Of a DNA stretch of 9,888 bases, positions 1 to 6,651 are shown in pieces (position 1 is the first letter of the stretch; each line of letters opens with the position of its first letter). The stretch comes from Phycisphaerae bacterium. Its GTDB lineage: Bacteria; Planctomycetota; Phycisphaerae; Tepidisphaerales; Tepidisphaeraceae. The notes beneath the pieces are model-generated. The model did not search any database and was not told where the DNA came from. It saw only the letters and a list, made by a program, of their open reading frames with translations. The DNA lies in assembly GCA_014380825.1 (NCBI GenBank), contig JACMJD010000468.1:1-9888 (forward strand). Reading direction: 5' to 3'. Made by a program: the position numbers and the translations under genes.

Positions 1-258
1 TGGCGGCCCACCGACGGTGGGCAGCGGATCGCTCCAAAGCGTCATGCTTGACGAGCTGCCAGGCTTAAAGGTCAGGACGCGGTCTGCGATGTTGCTCGGC
101 CCCGCCTTGTGTCGAAACGTGGCGGTTGACGCACTCATTTGGTAAGTCGGCGTTGCGCCCAAACCGGCTTGAGGTTGAACAAAACTGAGCGTTGCGGCAG
201 CAGCTGCGTACAAGACGGCGAAGCGCGTTGAACGCGCGCGAGATGTGGACGCGATCAT
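1..258 (-). CDS. Secreted protein of unknown function, N-terminal part only
   Basis: An open frame without stops runs on the minus strand from ATG at 258-256 off the left edge of the window (86 codons visible). A purine-rich SD-like stretch (GAAGGGG) lies 5 nt before the ATG, the strongest ribosome binding site in the window, which supports this start. The N-terminus looks like a signal peptide: a basic n-region with four arginines (residues 7-12), a hydrophobic core around residues 13-26 (AVLYAAAAATLSFV) and a likely cleavage after an alanine near residues 31-35 (QAGLGA). The mature part starts TPTYQMSAS and is rich in Ser, Thr, Pro and Gly. No domain is recognisable in the visible part. The product is probably exported to the periplasm or cell surface; anything further about its role would be a guess. 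It diverges from the RND permease gene. Confidence 0.7.
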   Translation of the reverse strand, partial: MIASTSRARSTRFAVLYAAAAATLSFVQPQAGLGATPTYQMSASTATFRHKAGPSNIADRVLTFKPGSSSSMTLWSDPLPTVGGPP

Positions 259-456
259 GGAATCCCCTTCGCTTTGTATTAAAGTGCGCGACAAGTGTCC
301 TCTGCTACTCGCGCGCCCGCAAGCAAGAATTATAAAATCTATCTGCGTGCTACATGTGAGTGCAATGTGCTGCTCCGCGAATGTCCGAACGCGGTTTGAG
401 GGTCGTCATTGCACGGCTATGATGTTTCGTCCGCCGCACGACCGTGATGATCCGCT
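259..456. promoter_or_regulatory. Divergent promoter region between the secreted-protein and RND genes
   Basis: This 198-bp gap has no credible gene. It holds the most AT-rich spot nearby, around 328-340. On the minus strand, TATAAT (334-329) is a perfect sigma70-type -10 hexamer that would start transcription about 65 nt before the secreted-protein ATG. On the plus strand, the overlapping TATAAA (331-336) could serve the RND gene with a leader of about 115 nt. No good -35 hexamer is seen at 16-18 bp on either strand, so the promoter assignment is tentative. The rest of the gap shows no repeat or clear operator. Confidence 0.4.
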
Positions 457-3400
457 ATGCAAAAACTCGCCGAAATCAGCATTAAACGACCGGTCTTTGC
501 TTCCATGCTGATCCTCGCCTTGGTTGTTGTTGGCGCCGCCGCCTACTTCCGGTTGGGCGTGGATCGGTTTCCGGCGGTCGATCTGCCGAGCGTCAGCGTG
601 CGCACGACCCTGCCGGGCGCATCGCCCGAGACGATGGAGACCGAAGTCTCCGAGCGCATCGAAGAAGCCGTCAATACGGTTGAAGGGATCGAAGAGTTGC
701 GATCGGTTTCGGCGCAGGGCTCCTCGTTCGTCATCGCAACTTTCTCGCTCGACCGCAATATCGACGTGGCCACCCAGGACGTTCGCGACCGCATCGCGAC
801 GGTGCTGAAGGATTTGCCGGATGACGTTGATCCGCCGGTTGTCTCCAAATTCAACGCTGACTCGGCGCCGGTATTAACGGTCGCGCTGTCGGGCCAGCGC
901 TCGGTGCGCGAGCTGACCGAGATCGCCGATAAGGTCGTCAAAGAACAACTCGAGCGATCGAAAGGCGTCGGCCAGGTTGATATCGTCGGCGGGCTGGAGC
1001 GCACGATCAACGTCTGGGTCGATGCCGAAAAGCTGGCAGCGTACAACCTGCCGATCACCGCGGTGCGCGATGCGATCGTCGCGCAGAACTCGGAAGTGCC
1101 GGCGGGAAATCTCACCGGCGATCGCCGCGAGCAGGTCCTGCGCACGATGGGCCGGATCACGGATCCCAAGGCGTTCGCGGACATCGTGATCGCGCGCGTC
1201 AACGGCGTGCCCATCCGCGTGCGCGATGTCGGGCGCAGCGAAGACGGCACGAAAGAACAGCGCTCCGTCTCGCGACTGAACGGCGTGCCGTCAGTTCAGT
1301 TGAACATCACGCGGCAGACCGGCGCGAACACGGTGGAAGTGATCGAATCGGCCAAGCAGAAGCTGGAGCAGATCCAGCCGCAGCTTCCGCCGGGCGTGAA
1401 GATGGAAGTCATCCGGGATCAGTCGCGGTACATCTACGCGGCGCTGCATGAGATCAATATTCACCTGATTCTTGGTTCGATCCTTGCGTGCCTGGTGGTG
1501 CTGGCGTTCGTGCGGAGCTGGCGGAGCACGGTGATCGCGGGCATTGCGATCCCGACATCACTGGTGGCAACGTTCGGCATGATGTGGGCGCTGGACTTCA
1601 CGCTCAACAGCGTGACGATGCTGGCGCTGGTGCTGATGGTCGGCATCGTGATCGACGACGCGATCGTGGTGCTGGAAAACATCTTCCGGTTCGTCGAAGA
1701 AAAACGCATGACCCCGATTGAAGCCGCCCGCCGCGGCACGGCGGAGATCGGGCTGGCGGTGCTGGCGACTACGCTGTCGCTGGTCGTTATCTTCATCCCC
1801 GTCTCCTTCATGAGTTCGATCAGCGGGCGCTTTCTCTACCAGTTCGGCATCACGGCCGCCGTTGCGGTGATGGTGAGCTTGCTGGTTTCATTCACGCTCA
1901 CGCCCATGATGAGCTCGCGCCTGCTCAAGCGTGCGAAAGTTGTCGACGGCGAAGATGCTCACGCGAGAAGCCGTGGCGGGTTCTACTCCGTCATCGATCG
2001 CATCTATACCACCCTGCTGAAGTTCTGCATGAGATATCGGTTCGGCGTGGCGGTCGTCGCGCTGGTTGTGATCGCCTGCTCGATCCCCGCGTACAACCTC
2101 GTCAAGCGCGAGTTCGTGCCCGGCGATGTGGACGAAGCCGAATTCGAAGTGCGCGTCAACGCGGCGGAAGGCACCAGCTTCACGGCGATGAACGCCGTCA
2201 TGAAGGAAGTGGAAGCCGACGTGCTCAATAACCCGGCCGTGCGCGTCGTGCAGGCGCAGGCGGGCGGTGGCTTCATTGGCGGCACGAACCAAGGCGAGAT
2301 GTACGTTCGTATCGCGCCGCACGAAGAACGGTATTTGTCTTTCGGAAAATTCTGGCGCTCGCTGCGCGCCGGCAAGCCGATGGATGCGTTCAAGGGAAAT
2401 TACACACAACGCGACGTCGTGGTGCAGTTGCGCCAGCAGATGGCGCGCTATCGCAACCGCAACATCAGCGTCGCCGTTCGAAACTATCCATCGATCAACC
2501 TGGGCGGCGGAAACTTCGAAATCGACTTCGCGATCAAAGGGCCGGACCTTCAGGCGCTTTCGGATTACACCGAAGCGCTCAAGAATCGCGCGATCGAAGA
2601 CAACCGGCGCGGTGAAGGCTTACTCGCCGGCATCGCGGATGCGGACACGACGCTGAAGCTGAACAAGCCGGAGCTGCGCGTGAACATCGACCGCGAACGC
2701 GCCGCGGACTTAGGTGTCAGTCCGAGTGACATCGGCACGGCGCTTCGTTTGATGGTGGGCGGCGACGAAGAGGTCACGCGCTTTCACGATCTTCAAACCA
2801 ACGAAGACTACGACGTGCAGCTTCGCCTGACCGAATCCGATCGCACCGATGAAACGGTCCTGCCGCAGTTGCTTCTCCCCCGCCGCGCTTCCGCAGGCGG
2901 AGCGATCGCCAACGCGAACAATGTGATGAGCGGCAACCTCGTCGAGTTGCGCAACATCGCGTCGCTGGAATCGTCAACCACGCCCTCGCGAATCGACCGC
3001 ACCGACCGCGCGCGCAGCGCCAACGTCCGCGCAGCCGTCGGTCCCGGATTCGCGCTGCAGGATCGACTGGACGCCCTTCGACAGGCCGCCGATGAATTGA
3101 AACTTCCGCCGGCATATACGACGGCGATCTCCGGGCGCGGGCGCGAGCTGGAGCGCACGTTCTGGCAATTCGCCGGCGCGTTTCTGCTGTCGATCATGTT
3201 CATGTACATGATCCTGGCGGCGCAGTACGAGAGCCTGGTTCACCCGCTGACGATCCTGATCTCGCTGCCGCTGAGCGTGCCGTTCGCGCTCATTTCGCTC
3301 TGGGCGATGGGCGGAACACTCAATCTTTATTCCGCGCTGGGCATCCTGGTGCTGTTCGGCGTGGTGAAGAAAAACGCGATCCTGCAGATCGATCACATGA

Positions 3401-3747
3401 ATCAGCTCCGCGCCCACGGCATGCCGCGATACGAGGCGATCATGGTCGGCAACCGCGACCGCCTACGCCCCATCCTGATGACGACGCTGGCGTTGATCGC
3501 CGGCATGTTGCCGCTGGCCGTTGGCGCCGGTCCCGGCGCCGAAGAACGCCGCGCCGTCGCGATTGTGGTGATCGGCGGACAGACGCTATCACTACTGCTC
3601 ACGCTGCTGGTAACGCCGGTGGTGTATTCGATCTTCGATGACTTGCAGTTGATGATGCGTCGAAAGAAACACGCGCACGAGATGGATGAAGATCTTCCGG
3701 TCGCGGCATTGGCGTCAGCTCGGGAAGAATCCGCGATCGCACGCTGA
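457..3747 (+). CDS. RND efflux permease, HAE-1/AcrB-type
   Basis: The product is an inner-membrane, proton-driven permease of the resistance-nodulation-division superfamily, which exports small hydrophobic or amphiphilic compounds through a tripartite envelope pump. At 1096 residues it is slightly longer than E. coli AcrB (1049). The N-terminus (AEISIKRPVFASML) and first helix (about 12-34) are typical. A large periplasmic domain follows, then helices 2-6 from about residue 335. Helix 4 carries the Asp pair D400-D401 (VGIVIDDAIVVLEN) and helix 10 carries K972 (VVKKNAIL); these match the proton-relay residues D407, D408 and K940 of AcrB. The second periplasmic domain spans about 570-900, with extra residues near 625-660. 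Helices 8-12 follow, and the end is a charged cytoplasmic tail. No SD precedes the ATG. No membrane-fusion or outer-membrane partner gene is adjacent, so the partners must lie outside the window. The substrate cannot be told from sequence. Confidence 0.95.
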   Translation: MQKLAEISIKRPVFASMLILALVVVGAAAYFRLGVDRFPAVDLPSVSVRTTLPGASPETMETEVSERIEEAVNTVEGIEELRSVSAQGSSFVIATFSLDRNIDVATQDVRDRIATVLKDLPDDVDPPVVSKFNADSAPVLTVALSGQRSVRELTEIADKVVKEQLERSKGVGQVDIVGGLERTINVWVDAEKLAAYNLPITAVRDAIVAQNSEVPAGNLTGDRREQVLRTMGRITDPKAFADIVIARVNGVPIRVRDVGRSEDGTKEQRSVSRLNGVPSVQLNITRQTGANTVEVIESAKQKLEQIQPQLPPGVKMEVIRDQSRYIYAALHEINIHLILGSILACLVVLAFVRSWRSTVIAGIAIPTSLVATFGMMWALDFTLNSVTMLALVLMVGIVIDDAIVVLENIFRFVEEKRMTPIEAARRGTAEIGLAVLATTLSLVVIFIPVSFMSSISGRFLYQFGITAAVAVMVSLLVSFTLTPMMSSRLLKRAKVVDGEDAHARSRGGFYSVIDRIYTTLLKFCMRYRFGVAVVALVVIACSIPAYNLVKREFVPGDVDEAEFEVRVNAAEGTSFTAMNAVMKEVEADVLNNPAVRVVQAQAGGGFIGGTNQGEMYVRIAPHEERYLSFGKFWRSLRAGKPMDAFKGNYTQRDVVVQLRQQMARYRNRNISVAVRNYPSINLGGGNFEIDFAIKGPDLQALSDYTEALKNRAIEDNRRGEGLLAGIADADTTLKLNKPELRVNIDRERAADLGVSPSDIGTALRLMVGGDEEVTRFHDLQTNEDYDVQLRLTESDRTDETVLPQLLLPRRASAGGAIANANNVMSGNLVELRNIASLESSTTPSRIDRTDRARSANVRAAVGPGFALQDRLDALRQAADELKLPPAYTTAISGRGRELERTFWQFAGAFLLSIMFMYMILAAQYESLVHPLTILISLPLSVPFALISLWAMGGTLNLYSALGILVLFGVVKKNAILQIDHMNQLRAHGMPRYEAIMVGNRDRLRPILMTTLALIAGMLPLAVGAGPGAEERRAVAIVVIGGQTLSLLLTLLVTPVVYSIFDDLQLMMRRKKHAHEMDEDLPVAALASAREESAIAR

Positions 3748-3765
3748 TTCATGGTTGGTGTAGGA

Positions 3766-3864
3766 CGCCGGATCTGAGTGTACTCGCGAAGATCCGGATC
3801 TCGTTGCGCGATTGATCAAAATCAAGAGACATCCGGGTCTTCGCGAGTACGCTCAGACCGGGCG
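3766..3864. repeat. 36-bp imperfect inverted repeat between convergent genes
   Basis: The arms are 3766-3801 and 3829-3864, separated by a 27-nt loop. They match at 31 of 36 positions, with a perfect 13-nt core (GTACTCGCGAAGA on the left arm). In a plus-strand RNA two of the five mismatches become U-G wobbles, so 33 of 36 positions can pair; in a minus-strand RNA the same positions are A-C clashes. The structure should therefore fold better at the end of the RND transcript. The left arm also contains the octamer CCGGATCT twice (3768-3775 and 3794-3801) and the palindrome GATCCGGATC. It lies 18 nt after the RND stop and 12 nt before the stop of the opposing gene. It may act as a two-way terminator or mRNA-end protector, though there is no U-run. 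It could instead be a member of a dispersed palindromic repeat family. Confidence 0.75.
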
Positions 3865-3876
3865 TGTGGAGTGGTG

Positions 3877-4554
3877 CTACCTCGACCTAGGTTCCGACGC
3901 GGCGAAGCTGTACCAATCGCCCGAGACGTGCACGAGGCGATATTGCTCGCGTCCAAATGGAGTGCCTTGTCGCGATGGTTGATACGCGAAGCCCAGCGAT
4001 ACGCGATTGCGTCGAAGTCCGTCCTGATAATTGCCGGTGACGAAATACACGCCGCCTTTTCCGTCGGCCGCGTAGCGAAGCACATCGTAGACGCCGACGC
4101 GACGATTCAGCGCCTCGCCTGCGGCCACTTCAGGCGCGTTTCGCAGCAGCGGCTGGAATTCGTTCAGCGATGCCCAGAGTCCGATGCGCGCCGGAATCGA
4201 CATGATCACCATAGACCCACACGCCACCGTCAATGTTGGCGCGACGGCCATGCGTAGAACGCCTGTCCACACGCCGTGCGTTCGCTCGCCGTCGATCAGC
4301 CACTGAAAGCTTGCAACGGTCCACGCGACCGCGAGTGCTGAAAACATCAGCATGCTGATGCAGGTGAACATTGACCAGCCGGGCTCGTGTCCGTCGTACA
4401 GGAACAAGAGGCAGGTCAAAAGCGTGGCAAAGTTGACGTAGGTGAGCCGCCGGGCGGGCGACATCCGCTTGCTCTTGCGGCGCGGCGTGATGAGGGAATC
4501 CAACGCCACTGATTCATGTGAAACGGACTGATAAGTGGCTGCATCTTGAGGCAT
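3877..4554 (-). CDS. Three-helix membrane protein of unknown function
   Basis: The 225-residue product has a basic N-terminal region (residues 25-37, PRRKSKRMSPARR) followed by three hydrophobic segments at about 38-54, 61-87 and 100-121. A C-terminal soluble part of about 100 residues ends in a strand-rich pattern: GGVYFVTGNYQDGL (167-180), FAYQPSRQGTPFG (189-201) and YRLVHVSGDWYSF (205-217). I recall similar G-F-A-Y-x-P, G-T-P-F-G and G-D-W-Y motifs in unnamed planctomycete membrane proteins, but I cannot assign a family or role. The start is uncertain: ATG 4554 has no SD and sits directly after a hairpin with a U-run, and no in-frame start exists upstream before a TGA. M31 just before the first helix (ATG at 4464) is an alternative. 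The gene converges on the RND gene and diverges from the FAD/Rieske gene. Confidence 0.7.
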   Translation of the reverse strand: MPQDAATYQSVSHESVALDSLITPRRKSKRMSPARRLTYVNFATLLTCLLFLYDGHEPGWSMFTCISMLMFSALAVAWTVASFQWLIDGERTHGVWTGVLRMAVAPTLTVACGSMVIMSIPARIGLWASLNEFQPLLRNAPEVAAGEALNRRVGVYDVLRYAADGKGGVYFVTGNYQDGLRRNRVSLGFAYQPSRQGTPFGREQYRLVHVSGDWYSFAASEPRSR

Positions 4555-4584
4555 AAAAAAGAGCGCGCAGGGAGCACGCTTTTT
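4555..4584. terminator. Terminator-like hairpin abutting a start codon
   Basis: On the plus strand an A6 run (4555-4560) is followed by GCGCGC (4563-4568), the loop AGGGA, GCACGC (4574-4579) and T5 (4580-4584). The stem is six bp with one mismatch, and the A and T runs can extend it. It has the form of an intrinsic terminator readable in both directions. Read on the minus strand, the U6 run ends exactly at the ATG of the membrane-protein gene, so it would stop or attenuate transcription entering that gene from upstream. No gene that needs termination lies directly upstream on either strand. Confidence 0.5.
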
Positions 4585-4703
4585 ATGTCATCGACCCTCT
4601 CCGTGTGCGAGATAAGCAAACGTTGATCCAGAAGATCCTAATTTTCGGCACTCTTACGAAAACGCCGGTCGTGTGGTGCTGCGTTTGCTAAATCGTACGG
4701 ATT

Positions 4704-6257
4704 ATGAAGACCAGTCAAGATGGGAAAACGGTGTCGTCCTGGTTCGAACACGTCGAGGTACCGCAGTTCGATCCGTTGGATGGGGATCGCGAATGCGACG
4801 TATGCATTGTCGGTGCGGGCATCGCCGGACTGTCGGTTGCGTATCAACTCATCCACGCGGGTCGATCCGTCATAGTGATCGACGACAGCCAGATCGGTGA
4901 CGGCCAAACGGGTCGCACCAGCGCGCACCTGGCGAGCGAGTGGGACGATCGATATTTCGAAGCGGAGCGCGAGCTTGGCGCTGAGGCGGCGCGCAAGATT
5001 TACGACAGCCATTCGCGCGCGATCGACGAGATCGAAGCGATCGCACAGCGTGAAAATATCGACTGTGATTTCCAGCGCGTACACGGCTGGCTGTTTCTGG
5101 ATCCGAGCACCAAGGAGAGCGATCTCGATGACGAGCTGAAGGCCGCGCATCGCGCGGGGTTTGGCGACGTCGAACGACAGCCTCGATTACCGATCGAAGG
5201 ATTCGATCCCGTTCCCTGCCTGCGATTCGGGAGACAGGCGGAATTTCATCCGATCAGATATCTCGCGGGCCTGGCACGCACGATCACGCAGCGCGGTGGG
5301 AAGATTTTCTGCGGCGATCGCGTCGTCGATGTGCAGGGCACGGACAAATCTAAACACGCGCGCGCCACCGCGATAACCCAGCGCGGCCCGGTCGTGCGGG
5401 CCAACGCGATCGTCGTCTGCACGAACACGCCCGCGCCGATCAACGATTGGATGGGCATTTACACGAAGCAGTCCGCGTATCGCACGTACGTGATCGCCGC
5501 GAAAATCCCGAAGGGAAGTATCCCGAGCGCGCTCTATTGGGACACGGCCGATCCGTACCACTACGTTCGCGTGCAGAAGATGCCGCAGCAGGACTTCGAT
5601 CTCCTGCTGATCGGCGGTGAAGATCACAAGACCGGCCAATTCCCCGAGCGGGCTGCCCCGTTCATGCGACTGGAAACTTGGGCCCGGCCCAGGTTCAAAC
5701 AGATGGGCGAGGTGATCTATCGCTGGTCGGGCCAGGTCCAGGAACCGATCGACGGCGTGGCGTTCATTGGCCTATCCCCCCACGCCAAGCCGGATGTCTA
5801 TGTCGCCACCGGTGACAGCGGCATGGGCCTGACCCACGGCACGATCGCAGGAATGCTGATTACCGACCTGATCCTCGGTAAACACAACCCATGGACAGAT
5901 CTGTATAACCCCTCGCGAAAAACCCCCGCGGCCGCAGGCGACTTCCTCAAAGAGAATTTGAACGCCGCCGAGCAGTTCGTGAAACATCTGACCCCCGGTG
6001 AAGTCTCTTTCGTGGACGAAATCACGCCTGACAGCGGCGCGTTGATGCGGCACGGCTTGAAGAAGCTTGCCGTTTACAAGGATGAATCGGGTCGCGTGCA
6101 TGAACTGTCGGCGGCCTGTACGCATCTGGGCTGCCTGGTTTCGTGGAATGACATTGAAAAAACGTGGGATTGCCCGTGCCACGGAGCTCGATATGACCCA
6201 ACGGGAAAGGTGATTATGGGTCCGGCGATCACCGATCTGTCACACCACAAAGAATGA
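4704..6257 (+). CDS. FAD-dependent oxidoreductase with C-terminal Rieske [2Fe-2S] domain (YhfW-like)
   Basis: This is a 517-residue two-domain redox protein. The N-terminal part is a DAO-type (DadA-like) flavoprotein. It has the dinucleotide-binding motif GAGIAG (37-42) after a beta strand, an acidic strand end at D60, and the GQTGRTSAHL block (67-76) typical of the family. A second FAD-contact block, GDSGMGLTHGTIAG, lies about residues 371-384 near the end of that domain. The C-terminal domain has the Rieske pair CTHLGC (C472, H474, C477) and CPCHG (C490, C492, H493). C472, H474, C490 and H493 would bind the cluster; C477 and C492 are placed for a disulfide as in cytochrome bc-type Rieske proteins. 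Order and length agree with Bacillus YhfW-type proteins (about 510 residues). The substrate is unknown; amine or amino-acid oxidation with electrons passed through the Rieske centre is inference. There is no signal peptide, so it is probably cytoplasmic. No clear SD is seen; the start is set by the usual family N-terminus. Confidence 0.9.
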   Translation: MKTSQDGKTVSSWFEHVEVPQFDPLDGDRECDVCIVGAGIAGLSVAYQLIHAGRSVIVIDDSQIGDGQTGRTSAHLASEWDDRYFEAERELGAEAARKIYDSHSRAIDEIEAIAQRENIDCDFQRVHGWLFLDPSTKESDLDDELKAAHRAGFGDVERQPRLPIEGFDPVPCLRFGRQAEFHPIRYLAGLARTITQRGGKIFCGDRVVDVQGTDKSKHARATAITQRGPVVRANAIVVCTNTPAPINDWMGIYTKQSAYRTYVIAAKIPKGSIPSALYWDTADPYHYVRVQKMPQQDFDLLLIGGEDHKTGQFPERAAPFMRLETWARPRFKQMGEVIYRWSGQVQEPIDGVAFIGLSPHAKPDVYVATGDSGMGLTHGTIAGMLITDLILGKHNPWTDLYNPSRKTPAAAGDFLKENLNAAEQFVKHLTPGEVSFVDEITPDSGALMRHGLKKLAVYKDESGRVHELSAACTHLGCLVSWNDIEKTWDCPCHGARYDPTGKVIMGPAITDLSHHKE

Positions 6258-6280
6258 ATGCCCAACCAGGCAGAAAAGCT

Positions 6281-6309
6281 TTGGTGACGGTTGTTGAAGG
6301 GGTTATATT
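6281..6309 (+). promoter_or_regulatory. Sigma70-type promoter for the 49-residue membrane protein
   Basis: The -35 is TTGGTG (6281-6286) and the -10 is TATATT (6304-6309), with a 17-bp spacer. They match consensus at 3 of 6 and 5 of 6 positions. The predicted start near 6316 gives a leader of about 35 nt that includes a GGGAG ribosome-binding site (6338-6342), 8 nt before the ATG at 6351. This supports the small ORF as a separately transcribed gene. Confidence 0.5.
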
Positions 6310-6350
6310 TCCGGTCAGTTAGGGCTTGGGAGAGTCCGGGAGAAAATGCC

Positions 6351-6500
6351 ATGGAATCGTCGTCGCGCCGCGCGGCCCAGTTTGGACTGGGTGCCGCGAT
6401 TATCCTGCTGATTACCTGCGTCACGCTGATCGTCGGCGCCGCCGTTCATGCTGGTCCGTCGAATATTCCGCCGTCCGCGCAATCGGCTGTGATTCGGTAA
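6351..6500 (+). CDS. 49-residue single-helix membrane protein, function unknown
   Basis: The frame encodes MESSSRRAAQ, then a hydrophobic segment at about residues 11-33 (FGLGAAIILLITCVTLIVGAAV) and a short polar, proline-containing tail ending SAVIR. Two arginines before the helix suggest an N-in orientation, or an uncleaved signal anchor. The frame extends upstream to a TTG at 6291. ATG 6351 is the better start because it has an SD (GGGAG, 8 nt spacing), a suitable promoter about 40 nt upstream, and a TTG start would fall inside that promoter. The gene is separate from the FAD/Rieske gene, 93 bp after its stop, and is followed at once by a palindromic repeat that could end its transcript. 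No family is recognised. Confidence 0.6.
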   Translation: MESSSRRAAQFGLGAAIILLITCVTLIVGAAVHAGPSNIPPSAQSAVIR

Positions 6501-6506
6501 CTTGAA

Positions 6507-6578
6507 CGTGGCATGGGCGTCCCGCCCGTGCGCACGCGGCTTGAGCCGCAAATTCGCGGGCGAGACGCCCACGCCACG
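6507..6578. repeat. Clover-shaped palindromic repeat (GGGCGTC(C/T)CGCCC type)
   Basis: The outer arms 6507-6528 and 6557-6578 match as an inverted repeat at 20 of 22 positions. Each arm itself contains a short palindromic core (GGGCGTCCCGCCC on the left, GGGCGAGACGCCC on the right). The middle holds a small perfect hairpin, GCGGC-TTGA-GCCGC (6536-6549). Both outer mismatches become G-U pairs in a minus-strand RNA but A-C clashes in a plus-strand RNA. I recall this arm sequence as a very common intergenic repeat in planctomycete and related genomes, where it often yields spurious peptides with GRDAHAT; the minus-strand reading here indeed gives HGRDAHAT. It lies 6 nt after the 49-residue gene and may also work as its terminator. 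Confidence 0.8.
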
Positions 6579-6637
6579 AACTTCATCTGACCTTGTCATC
6601 TCCTCCAGTTCTTGCGTGCGCATTTCCCACCTCGCGG

Positions 6638-6643
6638 TACAAT
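6638..6643 (+). promoter_or_regulatory. -10 element placed for a near-leaderless GlmU-like transcript
   Basis: TACAAT matches the -10 consensus at 5 of 6 positions and ends 8 nt before the ATG at 6652. Transcription would then begin near 6650, leaving a leader of about 2 nt, which agrees with the absence of an SD. The nearest -35 candidate, TTGCGT (6612-6617), is 20 bp away, which is too far for a strong promoter. Confidence 0.4.
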
Positions 6644-6651
6644 AGCTTTTC

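Noticed and set aside
245..511. Plus-strand open frame of 88 residues spanning the divergent gap and the RND start
   Set aside because: It overlaps the starts of both real genes, has no SD, and its sequence is Cys/Arg-rich without any motif.
543..1250. Minus-strand open frame of 235 residues inside the RND gene
   Set aside because: It mirrors a confidently identified gene. Its Ser/Thr/Arg-rich composition is typical of antisense shadows in GC-rich DNA.
1888..2409. Minus-strand open frame of 173 residues within the RND gene
   Set aside because: Antisense shadow; no start signal or recognisable motif.
3778..4257. Plus-strand open frame of 159 residues opposite the three-helix membrane protein
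   Set aside because: It begins inside the inverted repeat and is antisense to a gene with clear membrane helices and motifs.
4615..4689. 8-bp inverted repeat AGCAAACG / CGTTTGCT (4615-4622 and 4682-4689) in the divergent gap before the FAD/Rieske gene
   Set aside because: The arms do not extend beyond 8 bp and are 59 nt apart. One such match in a gap this size is not far from chance, so I do not call an operator.
6291..6350. TTG start at 6291 giving a 69-residue form of the small membrane protein
   Set aside because: This start lies inside the predicted promoter and has no ribosome binding site; ATG 6351 has both promoter and SD.
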